Shown one piece after another: positions 33,527-45,400 of a stretch of DNA of 64,000 nucleotides. Position 1 is the first letter of the stretch; each line of letters begins with the position of its first letter. The notes below the pieces were generated by a model. The model ran no database searches and was not told the origin of the DNA. It saw only the letters and a list, made by a program, of their open reading frames with translations. Origin of the DNA: Candidatus Sulfotelmatobacter sp. (lineage in GTDB: Bacteria; Acidobacteriota; Terriglobia; Terriglobales; Acidobacteriaceae); assembly GCA_030040965.1 (NCBI GenBank), contig JASHOT010000130.1, positions 1 to 64,000 of the forward strand, written 5' to 3'. Both the position numbers and the translations under genes were made by a program.

Positions 33527-34576
33527 GTGGCTACTATTTTTTATGAACGCGATGCCAAGCCCGAGGCGCTGAGGGGTAAAACGATTGCCATCCTGGGCTA
33601 TGGCAGCCAGGGACACGCGCAAGCCCAGAATCTTCGCGACAGTGGATACAAGGTCATTGTCGGACTCGACCCAAGCCGGCAGAGCGCGAAGCAAGCCCAA
33701 GCCGACGGCATGGTGGTAGCGCCGCCCGATGAAGCCGCCAAGCGCGCCGACTGGATTCACGTTCTCACTCCCGACGAGACCCAAGCCCAGGTTTACGACC
33801 AATTCATCAAGCCTTACCTGCATCCGGGCAAGATTCTCGGTTTCTCGCACGGCTTCAGCATTCATTTCAAGACCATCGTCCCTCCCAATGATGTTGACGT
33901 CGTGATGATCGCTCCCAAAAGCCCGGGTCATCTTCTGCGGCGTGTCTACAGCGAAGGGCGAGGTGTGCCATCCCTCATTGCCATTCAACAGGACGCCACG
34001 GGCCGCGCTCACGAGTATGCCCTTGCTTACGCGCATGGCATTGGTTCGACGCGCGCCGGCGTTCTGCAGACCACCTTCCGCGAGGAAACCGAGAGTGATT
34101 TGTTCGGGGAACAGGCCGTTCTGTGCGGAGGTTTGACCTCTCTGATCAAAAAGGGATTTGAAACGCTGGTCGAGGCCGGCTACGCGCCCGAGATAGCCTA
34201 CTTCGAGTGCCTGCACGAGATGAAGCTCATCGTGGACTTGATCTACGAAGGCGGCCTTGGACGCATGCGCTACTCGATCTCGAATACCGCCGAGTACGGC
34301 GATTTGACTCGCGGCGAACAGGTCGTGGGCGATGCCACGCGTCAGGCCATGAAGAAGACGCTGGCCGACATTCAGAGCGGGGCGTTTGCTCGCGAGTGGA
34401 TCAAGGAAAACAAGGATGGCGGTTACAACTTTGCCGCTATGCGGGAAAGAGAACAGAAGCACCCGATCGAAATTGTAGGTGCACAATTGCGCAGCATGAT
34501 GAGCTGGCTGCCCAAAGAAGGCAAGAAGCCGGCCGAAGCTCCCGAGGAGCCCACAAAACAGGTGGTCAATGCTTAG
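33527..34576 (+). CDS. ilvC: Ketol-acid reductoisomerase (class I)
   Basis: IlvC converts acetolactate or acetohydroxybutyrate to the dihydroxy acids of valine and isoleucine synthesis with NAD(P)H and Mg. The N-terminal Rossmann domain has [30 protein letters not shown] (as [14 protein letters not shown]) and [20 protein letters not shown] follow. The knotted C-terminal domain contains [17 protein letters not shown] and [21 protein letters not shown] with the metal-binding Asp and Glu residues. Length of 349 fits class I. The start is GTG 33527 with GAGGAG about 8-10 bases upstream. It is the first gene behind the TetR-operator promoter and overlaps ilvB by 8 bases, so the two are translated in coupling. 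Confidence 0.97.
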   Translation: MATIFYERDAKPEALRGKTIAILGYGSQGHAQAQNLRDSGYKVIVGLDPSRQSAKQAQADGMVVAPPDEAAKRADWIHVLTPDETQAQVYDQFIKPYLHPGKILGFSHGFSIHFKTIVPPNDVDVVMIAPKSPGHLLRRVYSEGRGVPSLIAIQQDATGRAHEYALAYAHGIGSTRAGVLQTTFREETESDLFGEQAVLCGGLTSLIKKGFETLVEAGYAPEIAYFECLHEMKLIVDLIYEGGLGRMRYSISNTAEYGDLTRGEQVVGDATRQAMKKTLADIQSGAFAREWIKENKDGGYNFAAMREREQKHPIEIVGAQLRSMMSWLPKEGKKPAEAPEEPTKQVVNA

Positions 34577-36278
34577 AGGAGCCGAAATCGTATTGCGGTG
34601 TCTGCGCGCGGAAGGAGTCGAACTCATGTTCGGCTATCCCGGTGGCGCGATCATGCCGTTATACGACGCACTCGATGGCAGCGGCATACGGCACGTGCTG
34701 ACGAGGCACGAGCAGGGAGCCGTTTTCGCCGCGGAAGGCTATGCGCGCGTCACGGGCGAAGTCGGGGTTGCTCTTGCGACCAGCGGCCCGGGAGCGACAA
34801 ATCTTGTTACCGGGATCGCCGATGCGAAGATGGATTCCGTTCCCCTCGTCTGCATCACCGGACAGGTGCGCAGCGCGCTCATCGGCACGGACGCGTTTCA
34901 GGAAACCGACGTCTTCGGCGTGACTCTCTCACTGACCAAATGGAGCCGGTTGGTCCGCACGCTCGACGAAATCCCCGAAGTCATTGCCGAGGGATTTCAC
35001 TGGGCCCGCAACGGGCGTCCTGGCCCGGTCGTGATCGACATTCCGACCGACATGCTGAAGGCCAAGAAAGAATTCTCCGGTCCGGTGAAGTTCACGCCGC
35101 ATGCTCGCCCAGCAGAGGCGAAAGCCGAAGGCGGCTTTACTGACACGATAGTTGCGATGCTGCAGCAGTCGTCCAAGCCGGTGGCACTGGTAGGGGCGGG
35201 CGCAAAGTTATCGGGCGCGATTCCTGAGTTGCGGCGGCTGCTCGATCATCTCAACATTCCGACTTTCGCCACGGTTCACGGGCTGGGCGCCGTTCCTTCC
35301 GAGACTCCGTACTACCTTGGGATGGTCGGCATGCACGGCACCCGCGCGGCCAACACGGCGCTGAATGAAACTGATCTATTGCTCGTCTTTGGCGCGCGTC
35401 TGGATGATCGTGTAACCGGCGAGCCAACGCGCTTTGCGCCGCACGCCAAAATTGTTCATTTTGAAATCGATCCTGGACAGCTCGACCGGGTTCGGCCCTG
35501 CAATCTACCGGTGATTGGAAACCTGGCGGAGACGATTCCGGCGTTTCACGCCGAGTTGCGCCGACATTCCCTGCCAGACTTTGCCACGTGGCGCGGCGTT
35601 GCCTGCGGACCGGAACGTGCTGAGCTCGATCCGCGCGGTCTGGCACAGCCGACCATCCGATTCCTGGACGAACTTTTCAGCCGCTTGCCTGCCGACAGCG
35701 TTGTTTTAGCCGATGTCGGGCAGCATCAGATGTGGGCCGCGCAGCGTTACCGGTCGTCGTTGCCGCGCGGATTCATCACCTCTGGCGGGCTTGGAGCCAT
35801 GGGCTTCGCCCTGCCCGCCGCCATCGGAGTGCAACTCGCCAAGCCCGATACGTGCGTGCTTTGCGTATCGGGAGACGGCGGTTTTCAGATGAACATCCAG
35901 GAACTGGCTACGGTTCATCGTCTGGGCCTACCCATCAAGATGGTCATCGTTGATAACAAGTACCTCGGCATGGTGCGGCAGTGGCAGCAGCTCTTTTACG
36001 AGCGCAATTACGCGGAAACCGATCTCAGCGATAACCCCGATTTCGTGGAAATCGCCAAAGCCTACAAGATTCCCGCGCGGCGCCTCAATGAAGAAGCCAT
36101 GCGGGAATATCCCGTGGCGGAATATACCGCCGACTTGATCGACGGCTTTTTGCGGTCGCGTGGACCGGAGTTGCTGGTGTTCGATTGTCATCCTGAGGCC
36201 AACGTGTATCCGATGGTTCCGGCGGGAGCCGCACTTTCCGAGATGCTGCTGGAGGAAGAACCGGAGACAGCGCAGTAA
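34569..36278 (+). CDS. ilvB: Acetolactate synthase large subunit, biosynthetic type
   Basis: This thiamine-diphosphate enzyme condenses pyruvate with pyruvate or 2-oxobutyrate, the first common step of valine and isoleucine synthesis. Residues 1-170 form the PYR domain ([19 protein letters not shown]; the catalytic Glu in [25 protein letters not shown]). Next is the central FAD-like domain, with [11 protein letters not shown]. The C-terminal TPP domain has the [12 protein letters not shown] motif ending at the conserved Asn. The 569-residue length is typical. It begins inside the ilvC stop region (8-base overlap), and is followed 69 bases later by the small subunit. A hairpin with arms CCCCA/TGGGG and TCGCGC/GCGCGA lies between them. 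Confidence 0.96.
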   Translation: MLRGAEIVLRCLRAEGVELMFGYPGGAIMPLYDALDGSGIRHVLTRHEQGAVFAAEGYARVTGEVGVALATSGPGATNLVTGIADAKMDSVPLVCITGQVRSALIGTDAFQETDVFGVTLSLTKWSRLVRTLDEIPEVIAEGFHWARNGRPGPVVIDIPTDMLKAKKEFSGPVKFTPHARPAEAKAEGGFTDTIVAMLQQSSKPVALVGAGAKLSGAIPELRRLLDHLNIPTFATVHGLGAVPSETPYYLGMVGMHGTRAANTALNETDLLLVFGARLDDRVTGEPTRFAPHAKIVHFEIDPGQLDRVRPCNLPVIGNLAETIPAFHAELRRHSLPDFATWRGVACGPERAELDPRGLAQPTIRFLDELFSRLPADSVVLADVGQHQMWAAQRYRSSLPRGFITSGGLGAMGFALPAAIGVQLAKPDTCVLCVSGDGGFQMNIQELATVHRLGLPIKMVIVDNKYLGMVRQWQQLFYERNYAETDLSDNPDFVEIAKAYKIPARRLNEEAMREYPVAEYTADLIDGFLRSRGPELLVFDCHPEANVYPMVPAGAALSEMLLEEEPETAQ

Positions 36279-36347
36279 AAGAAAATCCCCACTTCTCGCG
36301 CCAACAGCGCGCGAACAATGGGGCACCCAGAAGCCTAGGGAGAAAAC

Positions 36348-36650
36348 ATGCAAGCTTTTCAAATCCGTTATCGCAACACCCAGGGAACGCTGATGCGCAT
36401 TCTGAATGCAGCCTCTCGGCGCGGTTTGGATATTCCCTCGGTGCATGCGGAGAGTGCCGAGCACGATCACCAGGTCACGCTCGTGCTCGACGTCAATGCC
36501 AAGCAGGTGGGCCAGCTTTACCGCGAGTGGTATGCAATCGCGGACGTGATCCATGTCTCGTCGGCCCCGGCGCACACCGTAACGTGGACGTCGCCGCATC
36601 CACCGGCAACGGTGCAACTGGAGGAGTCGCGGGCTGCGGCCCGCGCATAA
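36348..36650 (+). CDS. Acetolactate synthase small (ACT-domain) subunit, IlvM-like
   Basis: A 100-residue protein with a single ACT domain: MQAFQIRYRNTQGTLMRILNAASRRGLDIPSVHAE, then HQVTLVLDVNAKQVGQLYREWY and ADVIHV. In the family this domain binds the end-product amino acid and activates the large subunit. It is shorter than the usual IlvN (about 160 residues, with a second domain) and near IlvM of enterobacteria, so feedback control may be reduced or handled differently. A Pro/Ala-rich tail follows. A GGGAG ribosome site precedes the ATG. The gene sits in the normal position after ilvB and ends before a strong terminator. Confidence 0.82.
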   Translation: MQAFQIRYRNTQGTLMRILNAASRRGLDIPSVHAESAEHDHQVTLVLDVNAKQVGQLYREWYAIADVIHVSSAPAHTVTWTSPHPPATVQLEESRAAARA

Positions 36651-36709
36651 ATTTTGATCGGGATTAGCTGGGCAAGCATGACGATCTCCTGGGCAGCGTC
36701 ATGCAACTT

Positions 36710-36744
36710 GGGGAACCTGCTTGACCGCGGGTTCCCCGTTTTTT
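36710..36744 (+). terminator. Strong intrinsic terminator of ilvC-ilvB-small subunit
   Basis: GGGGAACC at 36710-36717 and GGTTCCCC at 36730-36737 form a perfect 8-base-pair stem, followed by G and six T residues. It separates the first BCAA operon from ilvD. Confidence 0.85.
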
Positions 36745-36750
36745 GTATTG

Positions 36751-36840
36751 CCAAGTTTCAAAGTGCAAAGTTGCAAAGACCGGTCAGCGGTGTTGAAGGC
36801 CTTGAAACATTGAAACCTTGCAACTTTGAAACCTCTTTCG
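36751..36840. repeat. Mosaic direct and inverted repeat (gttgcaaag / ctttgaaac motifs)
   Basis: Left arm around 36755-36778 contains gtttcaaag, gtgcaaag and gttgcaaag. Right arm near 36810-36832 contains ccttgcaactttgaaacc, the inverted copy of the same words. The two arms can pair into a long, imperfect hairpin directly upstream of ilvD. The origin is not known; it may be a dispersed element. Confidence 0.5.
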
Positions 36841-36873
36841 TCTGTCCTGTAATCTTCCATCGGGTCTCTGACT

Positions 36874-38547
36874 ATGGATCTCAAACATCTTAGCCGCGGA
36901 ATTACCGAAGGGCGCGACCGTGCCGGAGCGCGCTCCATGTTCAAGGCTGTTGGATTTACTGACGCCGATCTGAGCCGCCCTCTCATCGGTGTTGCGAACA
37001 CCTGGATCGAAACCATGCCGTGCAATTTTCACCTTCGGCGCTTGTCCGCGAAGGCGAAGGAAGGGATTCGCGATGCGGGTGGAACGCCAATGGAGTTCAA
37101 CACCATTGCGATCTCCGATGGCGAAACCATGGGGACTGAGGGCATGCGGGCGTCGCTGGTGAGCCGCGAGTTGATTGCGGACTCGATTGAGCTCGTCTGT
37201 CGCGGGCAGATGTTTGATGCGGTGGTTTGCATTGTAGGGTGCGACAAGACGATTCCTGGGGCTGCTATGGCGCTGGCGAGATTGAATCTTCCCGGACTCG
37301 TGCTTTATGGCGGGACAATCGCGCCAGGAAGTTATCGCGGCAAGGACGTGACGATTCAGGACGTATACGAAGCGATCGGCGCCAACGTTGCCGGCAAGAT
37401 CAGCGACGCCGAGTTGAAGGAACTGGAGAATGTCGCTTGTCCGGCTGCGGGAGCGTGTGGCGGGCAATACACCGCGAATACCATGTCCACCGTGATGGAG
37501 ATGATTGGCTTGTCGCCCATGGGCTTCAACAGCGTGCCGGCGATGGACCCGCAAAAGGATGAAGTTTCTTTCGACTGCGGCAAGATCGTGATGAATGTAC
37601 TCAAAACGGGTCTTCGTCCACGCGACATTCTGACGCGAGAAGCCTTCGAAAATGCGATCGCGTCGGTCGCCGCGAGCGGAGGCTCGACCAATTCGGTTCT
37701 GCATCTGCTGGCGATCGCGCGCGAAGCAGGCGTCAATCTTGAGATCGATGATTTTCAGAGGGTGAGCGAGCGGACTCCGCTGCTGGCCGATCTCAAGCCG
37801 TCCGGCCGATTCGTGGCGGCCGACATGCATCGCGCCGGGGGCATCGGATTGCTGGCGAAGCGGCTGCTGCAAGGGAAATACCTGCATGCTTCGGAGAAAA
37901 CAGTTTCCGGTTTAGCCATCGGAGCCGAGGCGGAGCAAGCGAAAGAAACTCCAGGACAGGAAGTGATTGCCCCGCTCGACAAGCCACTCAAAGCGACCGG
38001 CGGACTCGTCATCCTCAAAGGCAATCTTGCGCCCGAGGGCTGCGTGGCGAAGATCAGCGGCCATGAGCGGCTGGAACATCGCGGGCCCGCACGCGTCTTC
38101 GATTCGGAAAAAGATGCGATGGCCGCGGTGACGGGCAAGAAGATCAAGGCGGGCGACGTGGTCGTGATTCGTAACGAGGGACCGAAGGGTGGTCCGGGAA
38201 TGCCCGAGATGTTGAGCGTAACCGCAGCAATCGTTGGCGAAGGGCTGGGCGAGACGGTGGCGCTGTTGACCGATGGACGCTTCAGCGGCGCGACCCACGG
38301 GCTCATGGCGGGACATGTCTCACCGGAGGCGGCACTCGGCGGGCCCATCGCTGCGGTGCGCGATGGAGATATGATTCGCTTCGATGTCCGCAAGCGGCTG
38401 CTCGAAGTTGAAGTCAGCAACGACGTATTGAAGCAGCGCATGGCGCAATGGAAGCCGCCGCAGCCGCGCTATCCAACCGGTGTGTTTGCCAAGTACGGGG
38501 CGCTGGTTTCGTCGGCATCGCAGGGTGCGATCACGCGGCCGAGGTAA
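36874..38547 (+). CDS. ilvD: Dihydroxy-acid dehydratase, [2Fe-2S] type
   Basis: IlvD dehydrates the dihydroxy acids to the 2-oxo acids of valine and isoleucine synthesis. Iron-sulfur ligands are visible as Cys50 (ETMPCNFH), Cys123 ([10 protein letters not shown]) and Cys195 ([15 protein letters not shown]). The full triad is the mark of the [2Fe-2S] class, which is more oxygen-tolerant than the [4Fe-4S] class. The second half has [14 protein letters not shown] and [21 protein letters not shown]. Length (557) is standard. The gene begins after a terminator and a repeat element, so it may have its own promoter; leuC follows at 41 bases. Confidence 0.96.
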   Translation: MDLKHLSRGITEGRDRAGARSMFKAVGFTDADLSRPLIGVANTWIETMPCNFHLRRLSAKAKEGIRDAGGTPMEFNTIAISDGETMGTEGMRASLVSRELIADSIELVCRGQMFDAVVCIVGCDKTIPGAAMALARLNLPGLVLYGGTIAPGSYRGKDVTIQDVYEAIGANVAGKISDAELKELENVACPAAGACGGQYTANTMSTVMEMIGLSPMGFNSVPAMDPQKDEVSFDCGKIVMNVLKTGLRPRDILTREAFENAIASVAASGGSTNSVLHLLAIAREAGVNLEIDDFQRVSERTPLLADLKPSGRFVAADMHRAGGIGLLAKRLLQGKYLHASEKTVSGLAIGAEAEQAKETPGQEVIAPLDKPLKATGGLVILKGNLAPEGCVAKISGHERLEHRGPARVFDSEKDAMAAVTGKKIKAGDVVVIRNEGPKGGPGMPEMLSVTAAIVGEGLGETVALLTDGRFSGATHGLMAGHVSPEAALGGPIAAVRDGDMIRFDVRKRLLEVEVSNDVLKQRMAQWKPPQPRYPTGVFAKYGALVSSASQGAITRPR

Positions 38548-38588
38548 AGCCGCGCATTTCTTGGAGAAATACCAAGAGGTAGAATTTT

Positions 38589-39998
38589 ATGGTGGGGCAA
38601 CAAACTTTATTTCAAAAAATCTGGGACCGGCACCTCGTCGCCCAGCCGGCAGGTCGATCACCGATTATTTACATCGATCTGCATCTGGTGCATGAGGTAA
38701 CGTCGCCGCAAGCGTTCGATGGATTGCGCGCCGCTGGGCGCAAAGTGCGGAGGCCCACGCGTACGGTAGCCACAGTCGATCACAATGTTCCGACCGAACC
38801 TCGGGGAACGCCAATCACCGATCTCATCGCCGCGCGGCAGATTGCGGCGCTGCAGCAGAACTGCAAGGAATTCGGGATCCAGCTCTTCGACATGGATTCT
38901 CCGGAACAGGGAATTGTGCACGTGATAGGTCCCGAGCTGGGGCTGACGCAACCCGGAATGACGATCGTATGCGGCGACAGCCACACCAGCACGCATGGGG
39001 CTTTCGGGGCATTGGCTTTCGGAATTGGGACTTCGGAAGTGGAGCACGTTCTGGCCACGCAGTGCCTGGCGCAGCAAAAACCAAAGACGATGAAAATCGA
39101 TGTGCGCGGACGGTTGGCCGACGGCGTGACGGCGAAAGACCTGGCGCTCGGCATCATCGGCCAGATCGGAACGGATGGCGCAACCGGACACGTGATCGAA
39201 TATGCCGGCCCGGCGGTGCGCGCGCTCTCGATGGAAGGGCGCATGACGCTCTGCAATATGAGTATTGAAGCGGGCGCGCGCGCAGGAATGGTTGCTCCGG
39301 ACGAGACGACGATTTCTTACCTAAAGGGAAAAAAATTCGCGCCCACTGGAAAGGCCTGGGAACAAGCTGTGGCTTACTGGCGAAGCCTGCCTTCCGACGG
39401 CGGCGCACAATTCGACAAAGTGGTCGAAATCGATGCTGCGCAGTTGTGCCCGTTTGTGACCTGGGGAACGAATCCGGGAATGGTCGCTCCTGTGACAGGC
39501 CGCGTGCCTGGGATGAATGGCCTGAAAGAAGCGGAACGTCGCGCCACCGAGCTTGCCCTGCAGTACATGGGACTTGAGCCGGGAAGAAAGATCGAAGACA
39601 TAAACATCGATCGCGTATTTATCGGATCCTGCACGAACTCGCGCATCGAAGATCTGCGGGCCGCGGCCCGGGTTGCGAAGGGACACCACGTCAGCACCAA
39701 AGTGCGGGCGATGGTGGTTCCGGGATCGCAGGCGGTGAAGCGCGCGGCCGAGCAGGAGGGGCTGCATCGCATTTTTCAGGATGCCGGGTTTGAATGGCGT
39801 GAGTCGGGATGCTCGATGTGTCTGGGCATGAATCCCGACATTTTGCAGCCGGGCGAGCGTTGCGCCTCTACCAGCAACCGCAATTTTGAAGGTCGTCAGG
39901 GACGTGGAGGGCGCACCCACCTCGTCAGCCCGATGATGGCGGCCGCAGCGGCAATCGCGGGGCATTTCACCGATATTCGAAACTGGAAGTTTGAGTAG
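38589..39998 (+). CDS. leuC: 3-isopropylmalate dehydratase large subunit
   Basis: LeuC with LeuD isomerises 2-isopropylmalate to 3-isopropylmalate in leucine synthesis and carries a [4Fe-4S] cluster. The sequence shows [42 protein letters not shown] and [10 protein letters not shown]. Cluster ligands are the Cys in [16 protein letters not shown] and the Cys pair in [31 protein letters not shown] ends the domain. The 469-residue length is typical. It lies 41 bases after ilvD and 6 bases before a small gene. Confidence 0.97.
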   Translation: MVGQQTLFQKIWDRHLVAQPAGRSPIIYIDLHLVHEVTSPQAFDGLRAAGRKVRRPTRTVATVDHNVPTEPRGTPITDLIAARQIAALQQNCKEFGIQLFDMDSPEQGIVHVIGPELGLTQPGMTIVCGDSHTSTHGAFGALAFGIGTSEVEHVLATQCLAQQKPKTMKIDVRGRLADGVTAKDLALGIIGQIGTDGATGHVIEYAGPAVRALSMEGRMTLCNMSIEAGARAGMVAPDETTISYLKGKKFAPTGKAWEQAVAYWRSLPSDGGAQFDKVVEIDAAQLCPFVTWGTNPGMVAPVTGRVPGMNGLKEAERRATELALQYMGLEPGRKIEDINIDRVFIGSCTNSRIEDLRAAARVAKGHHVSTKVRAMVVPGSQAVKRAAEQEGLHRIFQDAGFEWRESGCSMCLGMNPDILQPGERCASTSNRNFEGRQGRGGRTHLVSPMMAAAAAIAGHFTDIRNWKFE

Positions 39999-40004
39999 GC
40001 AGCA

Positions 40005-40217
40005 ATGTTTCATCATTTTGATGTGGTTACTCTCAAGAAGCCTTTACCCGGAGTTGATGTACCGCTAGGCACGACGGGCACGATCGTCCGCGTCTTTGAT
40101 TGGACAGACCCTCCGTCTTATCACATTAATTTTGACCATCCTAACCAGAGAGAATGGGCATTCTTGTCAGAGGAGACGATAGCTTGGAACTTAAGATTTC
40201 CTTGTGGCAGCAGCTGA
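40005..40217 (+). CDS. DUF4926-like small protein between leuC and leuD
   Basis: This 70-residue reading frame starts 6 bases after leuC and ends 10 bases before leuD. The text MFHHFDVVTLKKPLPGVDVPLGTTGTIVRVFDW then YHINFDHPNQREWAFLSEETI follows the DUF4926 pattern (DVV-L, GTxGTIV-V-- strand, then E-A- and TL). These small beta-barrel proteins are usually found near toxin-antitoxin and mobile regions. The frame is complete and undisturbed. A role in LeuCD assembly or simple insertion are both possible; nothing in the sequence decides this. Confidence 0.68.
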   Translation: MFHHFDVVTLKKPLPGVDVPLGTTGTIVRVFDWTDPPSYHINFDHPNQREWAFLSEETIAWNLRFPCGSS

Positions 40218-40227
40218 AAGGTCACAA

Positions 40228-40836
40228 ATGAAGCCGTTTACCGTGCATCGCGGGCGCGTAGCGCCCCTTGATCGAGTCAACGTCGATACCGACCAGATCA
40301 TCCCAAAACAATTTCTCAAAAGAATTGAGAAAACGGGATTCGGGCAATTTCTTTTCAACGACTGGCGCTTTTCCAACGAAGGGAAGAAGAACCCCGAATT
40401 TGTATTGAACGAACCTCGCTACGAAGGCGCGACTTTGCTCGTCGCCGGAAAAAACTTTGGCTGCGGTTCATCGCGCGAACACGCGGTGTGGGCTCTCGCC
40501 GATTTCGGATTTCGGGCGGTGATTTCCTCTTCATTCGCCGACATATTTTCCAACAACAGCACAAAAAATGGTTTTCTAACCGTGGTTCTTCGCGAGGAAG
40601 AAGTCGCTATTCTGATGAAGCGCGCTTTCGAGATTGACGATTACCAGATCACTGTCGATCTGGAGAAGTGCGAGGTCCGTGACGATCAGGGGTTTCGGGC
40701 AAATTTCGCCATCGATAGTTTTGTTCGACATTGCCTGCTCAATGGACTCGACGATATCGGTCTCACGCTCCAACACGCGGCGGAGATCGACGAATTTGAG
40801 AGACTTCATCCCATGCCGTTCGCTTCGCAGGCATAA
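40228..40836 (+). CDS. leuD: 3-isopropylmalate dehydratase small subunit
   Basis: LeuD forms the swivel domain that completes the active site of LeuC. It starts MKPFTVHRGRVAPLDRVNVDTDQIIP, and has KQFLKRIEKTGFGQFLFNDWR, and the signature FGCGSSREHAVWAL, FRAVISSSFADIFSNNSTKNGFLTV. The 202 residues agree with the family. ATG 40228 is chosen over an in-frame upstream start at 40204, with GAAAGG 7-8 bases upstream. It ends the BCAA gene set, followed by 270 bases with no gene and no clear terminator. Confidence 0.96.
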   Translation: MKPFTVHRGRVAPLDRVNVDTDQIIPKQFLKRIEKTGFGQFLFNDWRFSNEGKKNPEFVLNEPRYEGATLLVAGKNFGCGSSREHAVWALADFGFRAVISSSFADIFSNNSTKNGFLTVVLREEEVAILMKRAFEIDDYQITVDLEKCEVRDDQGFRANFAIDSFVRHCLLNGLDDIGLTLQHAAEIDEFERLHPMPFASQA

Positions 40837-41106
40837 AAACGACAGCAGATGAATGAACAGTCCAGTCAGGTAAAGAATTGTAAAAACCCTTGGCTCCTCT
40901 TGACCTTCCCCGGACCGCGGTTGATCCTGTTTTAGGCAGATTTTCTACTCTCTGAAAGGCCATTTCCCCGGACGCTAAGATTGAGGTTACCTTGGCGCTG
41001 GAAATCAGCCTCTTCTGCGGGCCAAACTTTTCGAAACGAGCCTACAATAGTTACGTCTAATACTTTGGCTATCCAGCCCTGAGCGTTCAAACTGACCTCT
41101 CGTGTT

Positions 41107-42432
41107 ATGACTGATCAATCTGTTGTTGAAAAGAATCTGCCTGTAAAGACCCGTGCCGCGGCACGGGCGGTAATAAGCCTGACGATCGCAGCTATCGCCC
41201 TGCTGGCGCAAGGCTGCAGCGGCGGTGATTCGAAGCCGCAAAAAGCGAACGCCGCGTCCGAACGTGTCGTGTCGGTCGCGGTCGCACAGGTTCAACGTCA
41301 AGACGTGCCCGTTTATCTGGCGGGACTGGGAGCGGTGACCGCGTTTTATACCGCCAACATCAAAAGCCGCGTTGACGGGCAAATCATGAAGGTGAATTTT
41401 CAGGAGGGTCAGATCGTACATGAGGGCGATCTGCTGATTGAAATTGATGCCCGGCCTTACCAGGTGCAACTCGAACAGATGGAGGCGCAACTTTTTAAGG
41501 ACCAGGCGTCGTTGCGGGACGCGCGGCTGAACTATGACCGCTATGTGGCGCTCATCCCTTCGGGCAGCATTGCACAGCAGCAGGTGGACACGCAGAAGTC
41601 GATGGTCGACCAGCTCGATGGCCAGGTACGAACAGATCAGGCGCAGATCGACAACGCCAAGCTGCAGATCATCTATTGCCACATCACGGCGCCCTTCACG
41701 GGCCGCGTAGGATTGCGGCAGGTGGATCCGGGAAATATTGTTCATGCCGCCGACACCAATCCCATGCTGATCCTGACGCAGTTGCAGCCGATTGCAGTCA
41801 TCTTCACTCTTCCTGAGGAACAACTTCCGATCGTCGCCCGGCGAATGAAAGAAGGGACTCTGGAAGTGGATGCCTTCAGCCGCGACGATCAGACCAGGCT
41901 GGGCACGGGCAAGCTGCAGACAATCGATAACCAGATTGATCCCACGACCGGCACAGCCAAGCTGAAAGCGGTATTCGATAACAAAGACAATGAGTTGTGG
42001 CCCAACCAGTTCGTGAACGCAAAGCTGCTGCTGGAGACCCGAAAAAACAGCACGGTCGTGCCGACGGCAGCGATCTTGCGCGGCCCCCAGGGCACTTTCG
42101 TTTACGCCGTCAATTCGGATAAGACCGTGGAGGATCGTTTGGTAACGGTCTCTCTCACACAGGGAGATACGACGATCGTCACCAGTGGCTTGAACGCAGG
42201 CGATACGGTCGTCACCGATGGTCAGGATAAATTGCAGCGCGGATACCCGATCCAGTTCCGCGACAATCCTCCTTCGAATGTGACCGGCGCTGCCGGTGTC
42301 ACCAGCGGCCTGCGCGCGCCGGCTGCACCAGACCACAGCTCCGATACGGCGATCTCAGGCGGCAATTCTGTCCCGAAAAGTTCGACGCGTCCCGATTCTT
42401 CCCATTCACGTTCGGCAACGCCCGGTTCATGA
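41107..42432 (+). CDS. mdtA: RND efflux periplasmic adaptor (MdtA type) lipoprotein
   Basis: This is the membrane fusion protein of a tripartite pump. An N-terminal helix ends in lipobox LAQGC (Cys37), so it should be a lipoprotein. The lipoyl half-motifs are [20 protein letters not shown] and [21 protein letters not shown], with a coiled-coil between them (about residues 130-195). The beta-barrel domain follows, with a [23 protein letters not shown] segment. The C-terminal 55 residues are Ser/Pro/Thr-rich and unlike E. coli MdtA. It overlaps the first permease gene by 4 bases (ATGA) and is therefore translationally coupled. Confidence 0.93.
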   Translation: MTDQSVVEKNLPVKTRAAARAVISLTIAAIALLAQGCSGGDSKPQKANAASERVVSVAVAQVQRQDVPVYLAGLGAVTAFYTANIKSRVDGQIMKVNFQEGQIVHEGDLLIEIDARPYQVQLEQMEAQLFKDQASLRDARLNYDRYVALIPSGSIAQQQVDTQKSMVDQLDGQVRTDQAQIDNAKLQIIYCHITAPFTGRVGLRQVDPGNIVHAADTNPMLILTQLQPIAVIFTLPEEQLPIVARRMKEGTLEVDAFSRDDQTRLGTGKLQTIDNQIDPTTGTAKLKAVFDNKDNELWPNQFVNAKLLLETRKNSTVVPTAAILRGPQGTFVYAVNSDKTVEDRLVTVSLTQGDTTIVTSGLNAGDTVVTDGQDKLQRGYPIQFRDNPPSNVTGAAGVTSGLRAPAAPDHSSDTAISGGNSVPKSSTRPDSSHSRSATPGS

Positions 42433-45400
42433 GTCCCTCAAGGCTGTTTATTCTTCGACCGGTCGCGACCACGCTGCTCATGTTCGGCGTAGTGCTCGTC
42501 GGCTGGGTTGCGTTCACCCAACTGCCGGTCTCGGCTCTTCCGGAAGTCGATTATCCGACGATTCAAGTGACAACCTTCTATCCGGGCGCGGATCCGGATG
42601 TGATGGCTTCGTCAGTTACTTCACCACTGGAGCGGCAGTTTGGGCAGGTTCCCGGCCTGACCCAGATGACTTCGACGAGTTCGTTCGGGAGTTCGGTCAT
42701 CACGCTTCAGTTCGGCCTCGATCAGAACATTGATGTCGAAGAGCAGCAGGTGCAGGCGGCCATTAATTCGGCAGCGACATACCTGCCGTCGGATCTCCCG
42801 AATCCTCCGATTTACAACAAGGTGAATCCGGCGGACGCGCCGATTCTTACGTTGTCGCTGAGTTCCGATTCTCTGCCGTTATCCAAGGTAGAAGATCTGG
42901 CCGACACGTCTCTGGCGCAGAAAATCTCCCAATTGCCGGGCGTAGGGCTGGTTTCGATCAGCGGCGGCCAGAAGCCAGCCGTTCGCGTTCAGGCGAATCC
43001 CACAGCGCTGGCTGGATATGGGCTGAGTTTGGAGGATGTCCGGGCGGCGCTGGTTCAGGCAAACGTTGACCAGGCGAAGGGCGTCATCGATGGAGTGAGG
43101 CAGTCGTACACGCTGGGCGATAACGATCAGTTATTCACCAGTGAAGATTACAAACCGATCGTGGTTGCTTATCACAACGGTGCACCAATCCGTCTGAGCG
43201 ATGTCGCCAATGTCATCGACAGCACCGAGAATAACCGCCTGGCCGCGTGGATGAATCTGACTCCGGCCGTGATCGTCAACATCCAGCGCCAGCCGGGCGC
43301 GAACATCATCTCCGTCGTGGACAGGATCAAGAAGCTGTTGCCGCAGTTGCAGGCATCGCTTCCGACGGCGGTCAAAGTAGAAATTCTCACAGATCGCACA
43401 CTTACGATTCGAGCCTCGGTGAAAGATGTTGAATTCGAATTGATGCTCGCGATCGGGCTCGTGGTCATGGTGGTCTTTCTGTTCCTGCGCAATCTTCCTG
43501 CAACCGTCATTCCAAGCGTCGCCGTGCCGCTTTCACTGATCGGGACGTTCGGCGTGATGTATCTGCTCGGTTACAGCCTTAACAATCTCACGCTCATGGC
43601 GCTGACGATCTCCACGGGATTCGTGGTCGATGACGCAATCGTCATGATTGAAAACATCGACCGATTCCTGGAAGCTGGAGATTCGCCGCTGGAAGCCGCA
43701 TTGAAGGGATCGGGGCAGATCGGCTTCACGATTGTGTCATTGACGGTATCCCTGATTGCCGTACTGATTCCCTTGTTGTTCATGGGAGATATCGTGGGCC
43801 GGCTTTTCCGCGAATTCGCCGTCACGCTGGCGGTAACGATTCTGGTCTCGGCCGGAGTCTCGCTCTCGCTGACACCCATGATGTGTGCCAAGCTCTTGCG
43901 ACATCGCGGAGAGGGCAATCAGGGTCGCTTTTACCAAATCACTGAGGACTTTTACAACCGCGTCATCGCCTTTTACGGCCGCACCGTGAAGTGGGTTTTG
44001 AAACATCAGACGGCGACGCTGCTGGTGACTTTTTCAACCCTGGTCCTCACACTCGCGCTGTACGTCATCGTGCCCAAAGGATTTTTCCCGGTGCAGGATA
44101 CCGGGGTGATTCTGGGTGTTTCACAGGCGCCGGACTCGGTTTCATTCGAGGCCATGTCGCAGAGGCAGCAGGAACTCGCCAAGATCATTCTGCAAGATAA
44201 AGATGTGGAAAGTCTGTCGTCGTTTATCGGAGTGGACGGGATAAATACAACCCCGAACTCCGGACGTATTCAGATCAATCTGAAGCCGCGCGATGAACGC
44301 TCCGATGACGCTTCGGCCATCATCCGGCGGCTGCAGCCGCAACTGGCAGCGGTTGAGGGGATCACTCTTTACATGCAGCCGGTTCAGGATCTGACGGTGG
44401 AAGACCGGGTGAGCCGTACACAGTTTCAGTACTCGATTGAAGACGTCGACGCGCAGGAACTTGCGCAATGGACGCCCAAGCTGGTGGCCAAGCTGCAGAC
44501 TCTGCCGGAATTGCGCGACGTAGCGACCGACCAACTGAACAATGGCCTGAGGACGAGCATCGCGATCGACCGCGACACCGCATCAAGGTTGGGAATCTTT
44601 CCGCAGGCCATCGATAACACGCTCTATGACGCATTTGGACAGCGGCAAGTATCCACGATTTTTACCCAGCTGAACCAGTATCACGTGGTGCTGGAAGTTC
44701 TTCCGAATTTCGCGCATACACCGGACTCTTTGAAAGACATTTACATCCGGCCAAGCGTCACGTCGGCGAACACGGGCGCTCCCTCCGCCAACGGAGCCAG
44801 CATAGCGACGAGTGGCGCTCCGGTCCCCATCTCTACGTTTACGCAAATGAAGTCCACCAGCACATCGCTGGCGGTCAATCATCAGGGGCAATTTCCTGTG
44901 GTCACGTTGTCGTTCAACCTTGCCCCCGGGGGCTCGCTCGGCAACGCCACCAGGGCGATTCAGCAGGCGGAAAAAGACATTCAACTGCCACCCAGCATTC
45001 ACCCGGCATTCCAAGGCACGGCGGCCGCTTTTCAAAACTCCCTGGCGTCGGAACCGTATCTGATTCTGGCTGCCGTGATTACCGTCTACATCGTGCTCGG
45101 CGTCTTGTATGAAAGCTACATTCACCCCGTAACGATTCTTTCCACCTTGCCCTCGGCGGGCGTGGGGGCGATTCTGGCGCTGATGATCACGGGAAATGAT
45201 CTTACGGTGGTCGCGCTGATCGGCATCATTCTTCTGATCGGCATCGTAAAGAAGAACGCCATCATGATGATCGACTTTGCGCTCGAGGCGGAGCGTGTGG
45301 AGCACAAGCCTCCGGAGGAAGCCATCTATCAGGCGTGTTTGCTGCGTTTCCGTCCGATCATGATGACGACCATGGCGGCACTGCTGGGCGGATTGCCGCT

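Noticed and set aside
33467-34627. 386-codon minus-strand frame opposite ilvC
   Set aside because: ilvC is certain on the plus strand, and the opposite frame also covers its promoter region; no motif supports it.
36784-37887. 367-codon minus-strand frame opposite ilvD
   Set aside because: It lies wholly antisense to well-conserved IlvD sequence and lacks a recognisable domain.
41005-42336. Long minus-strand frame of 443 codons opposite the mdtA gene
   Set aside because: The plus strand encodes a clear adaptor protein with known motifs; the minus frame has no family features and is a codon-bias shadow of a GC-rich gene.
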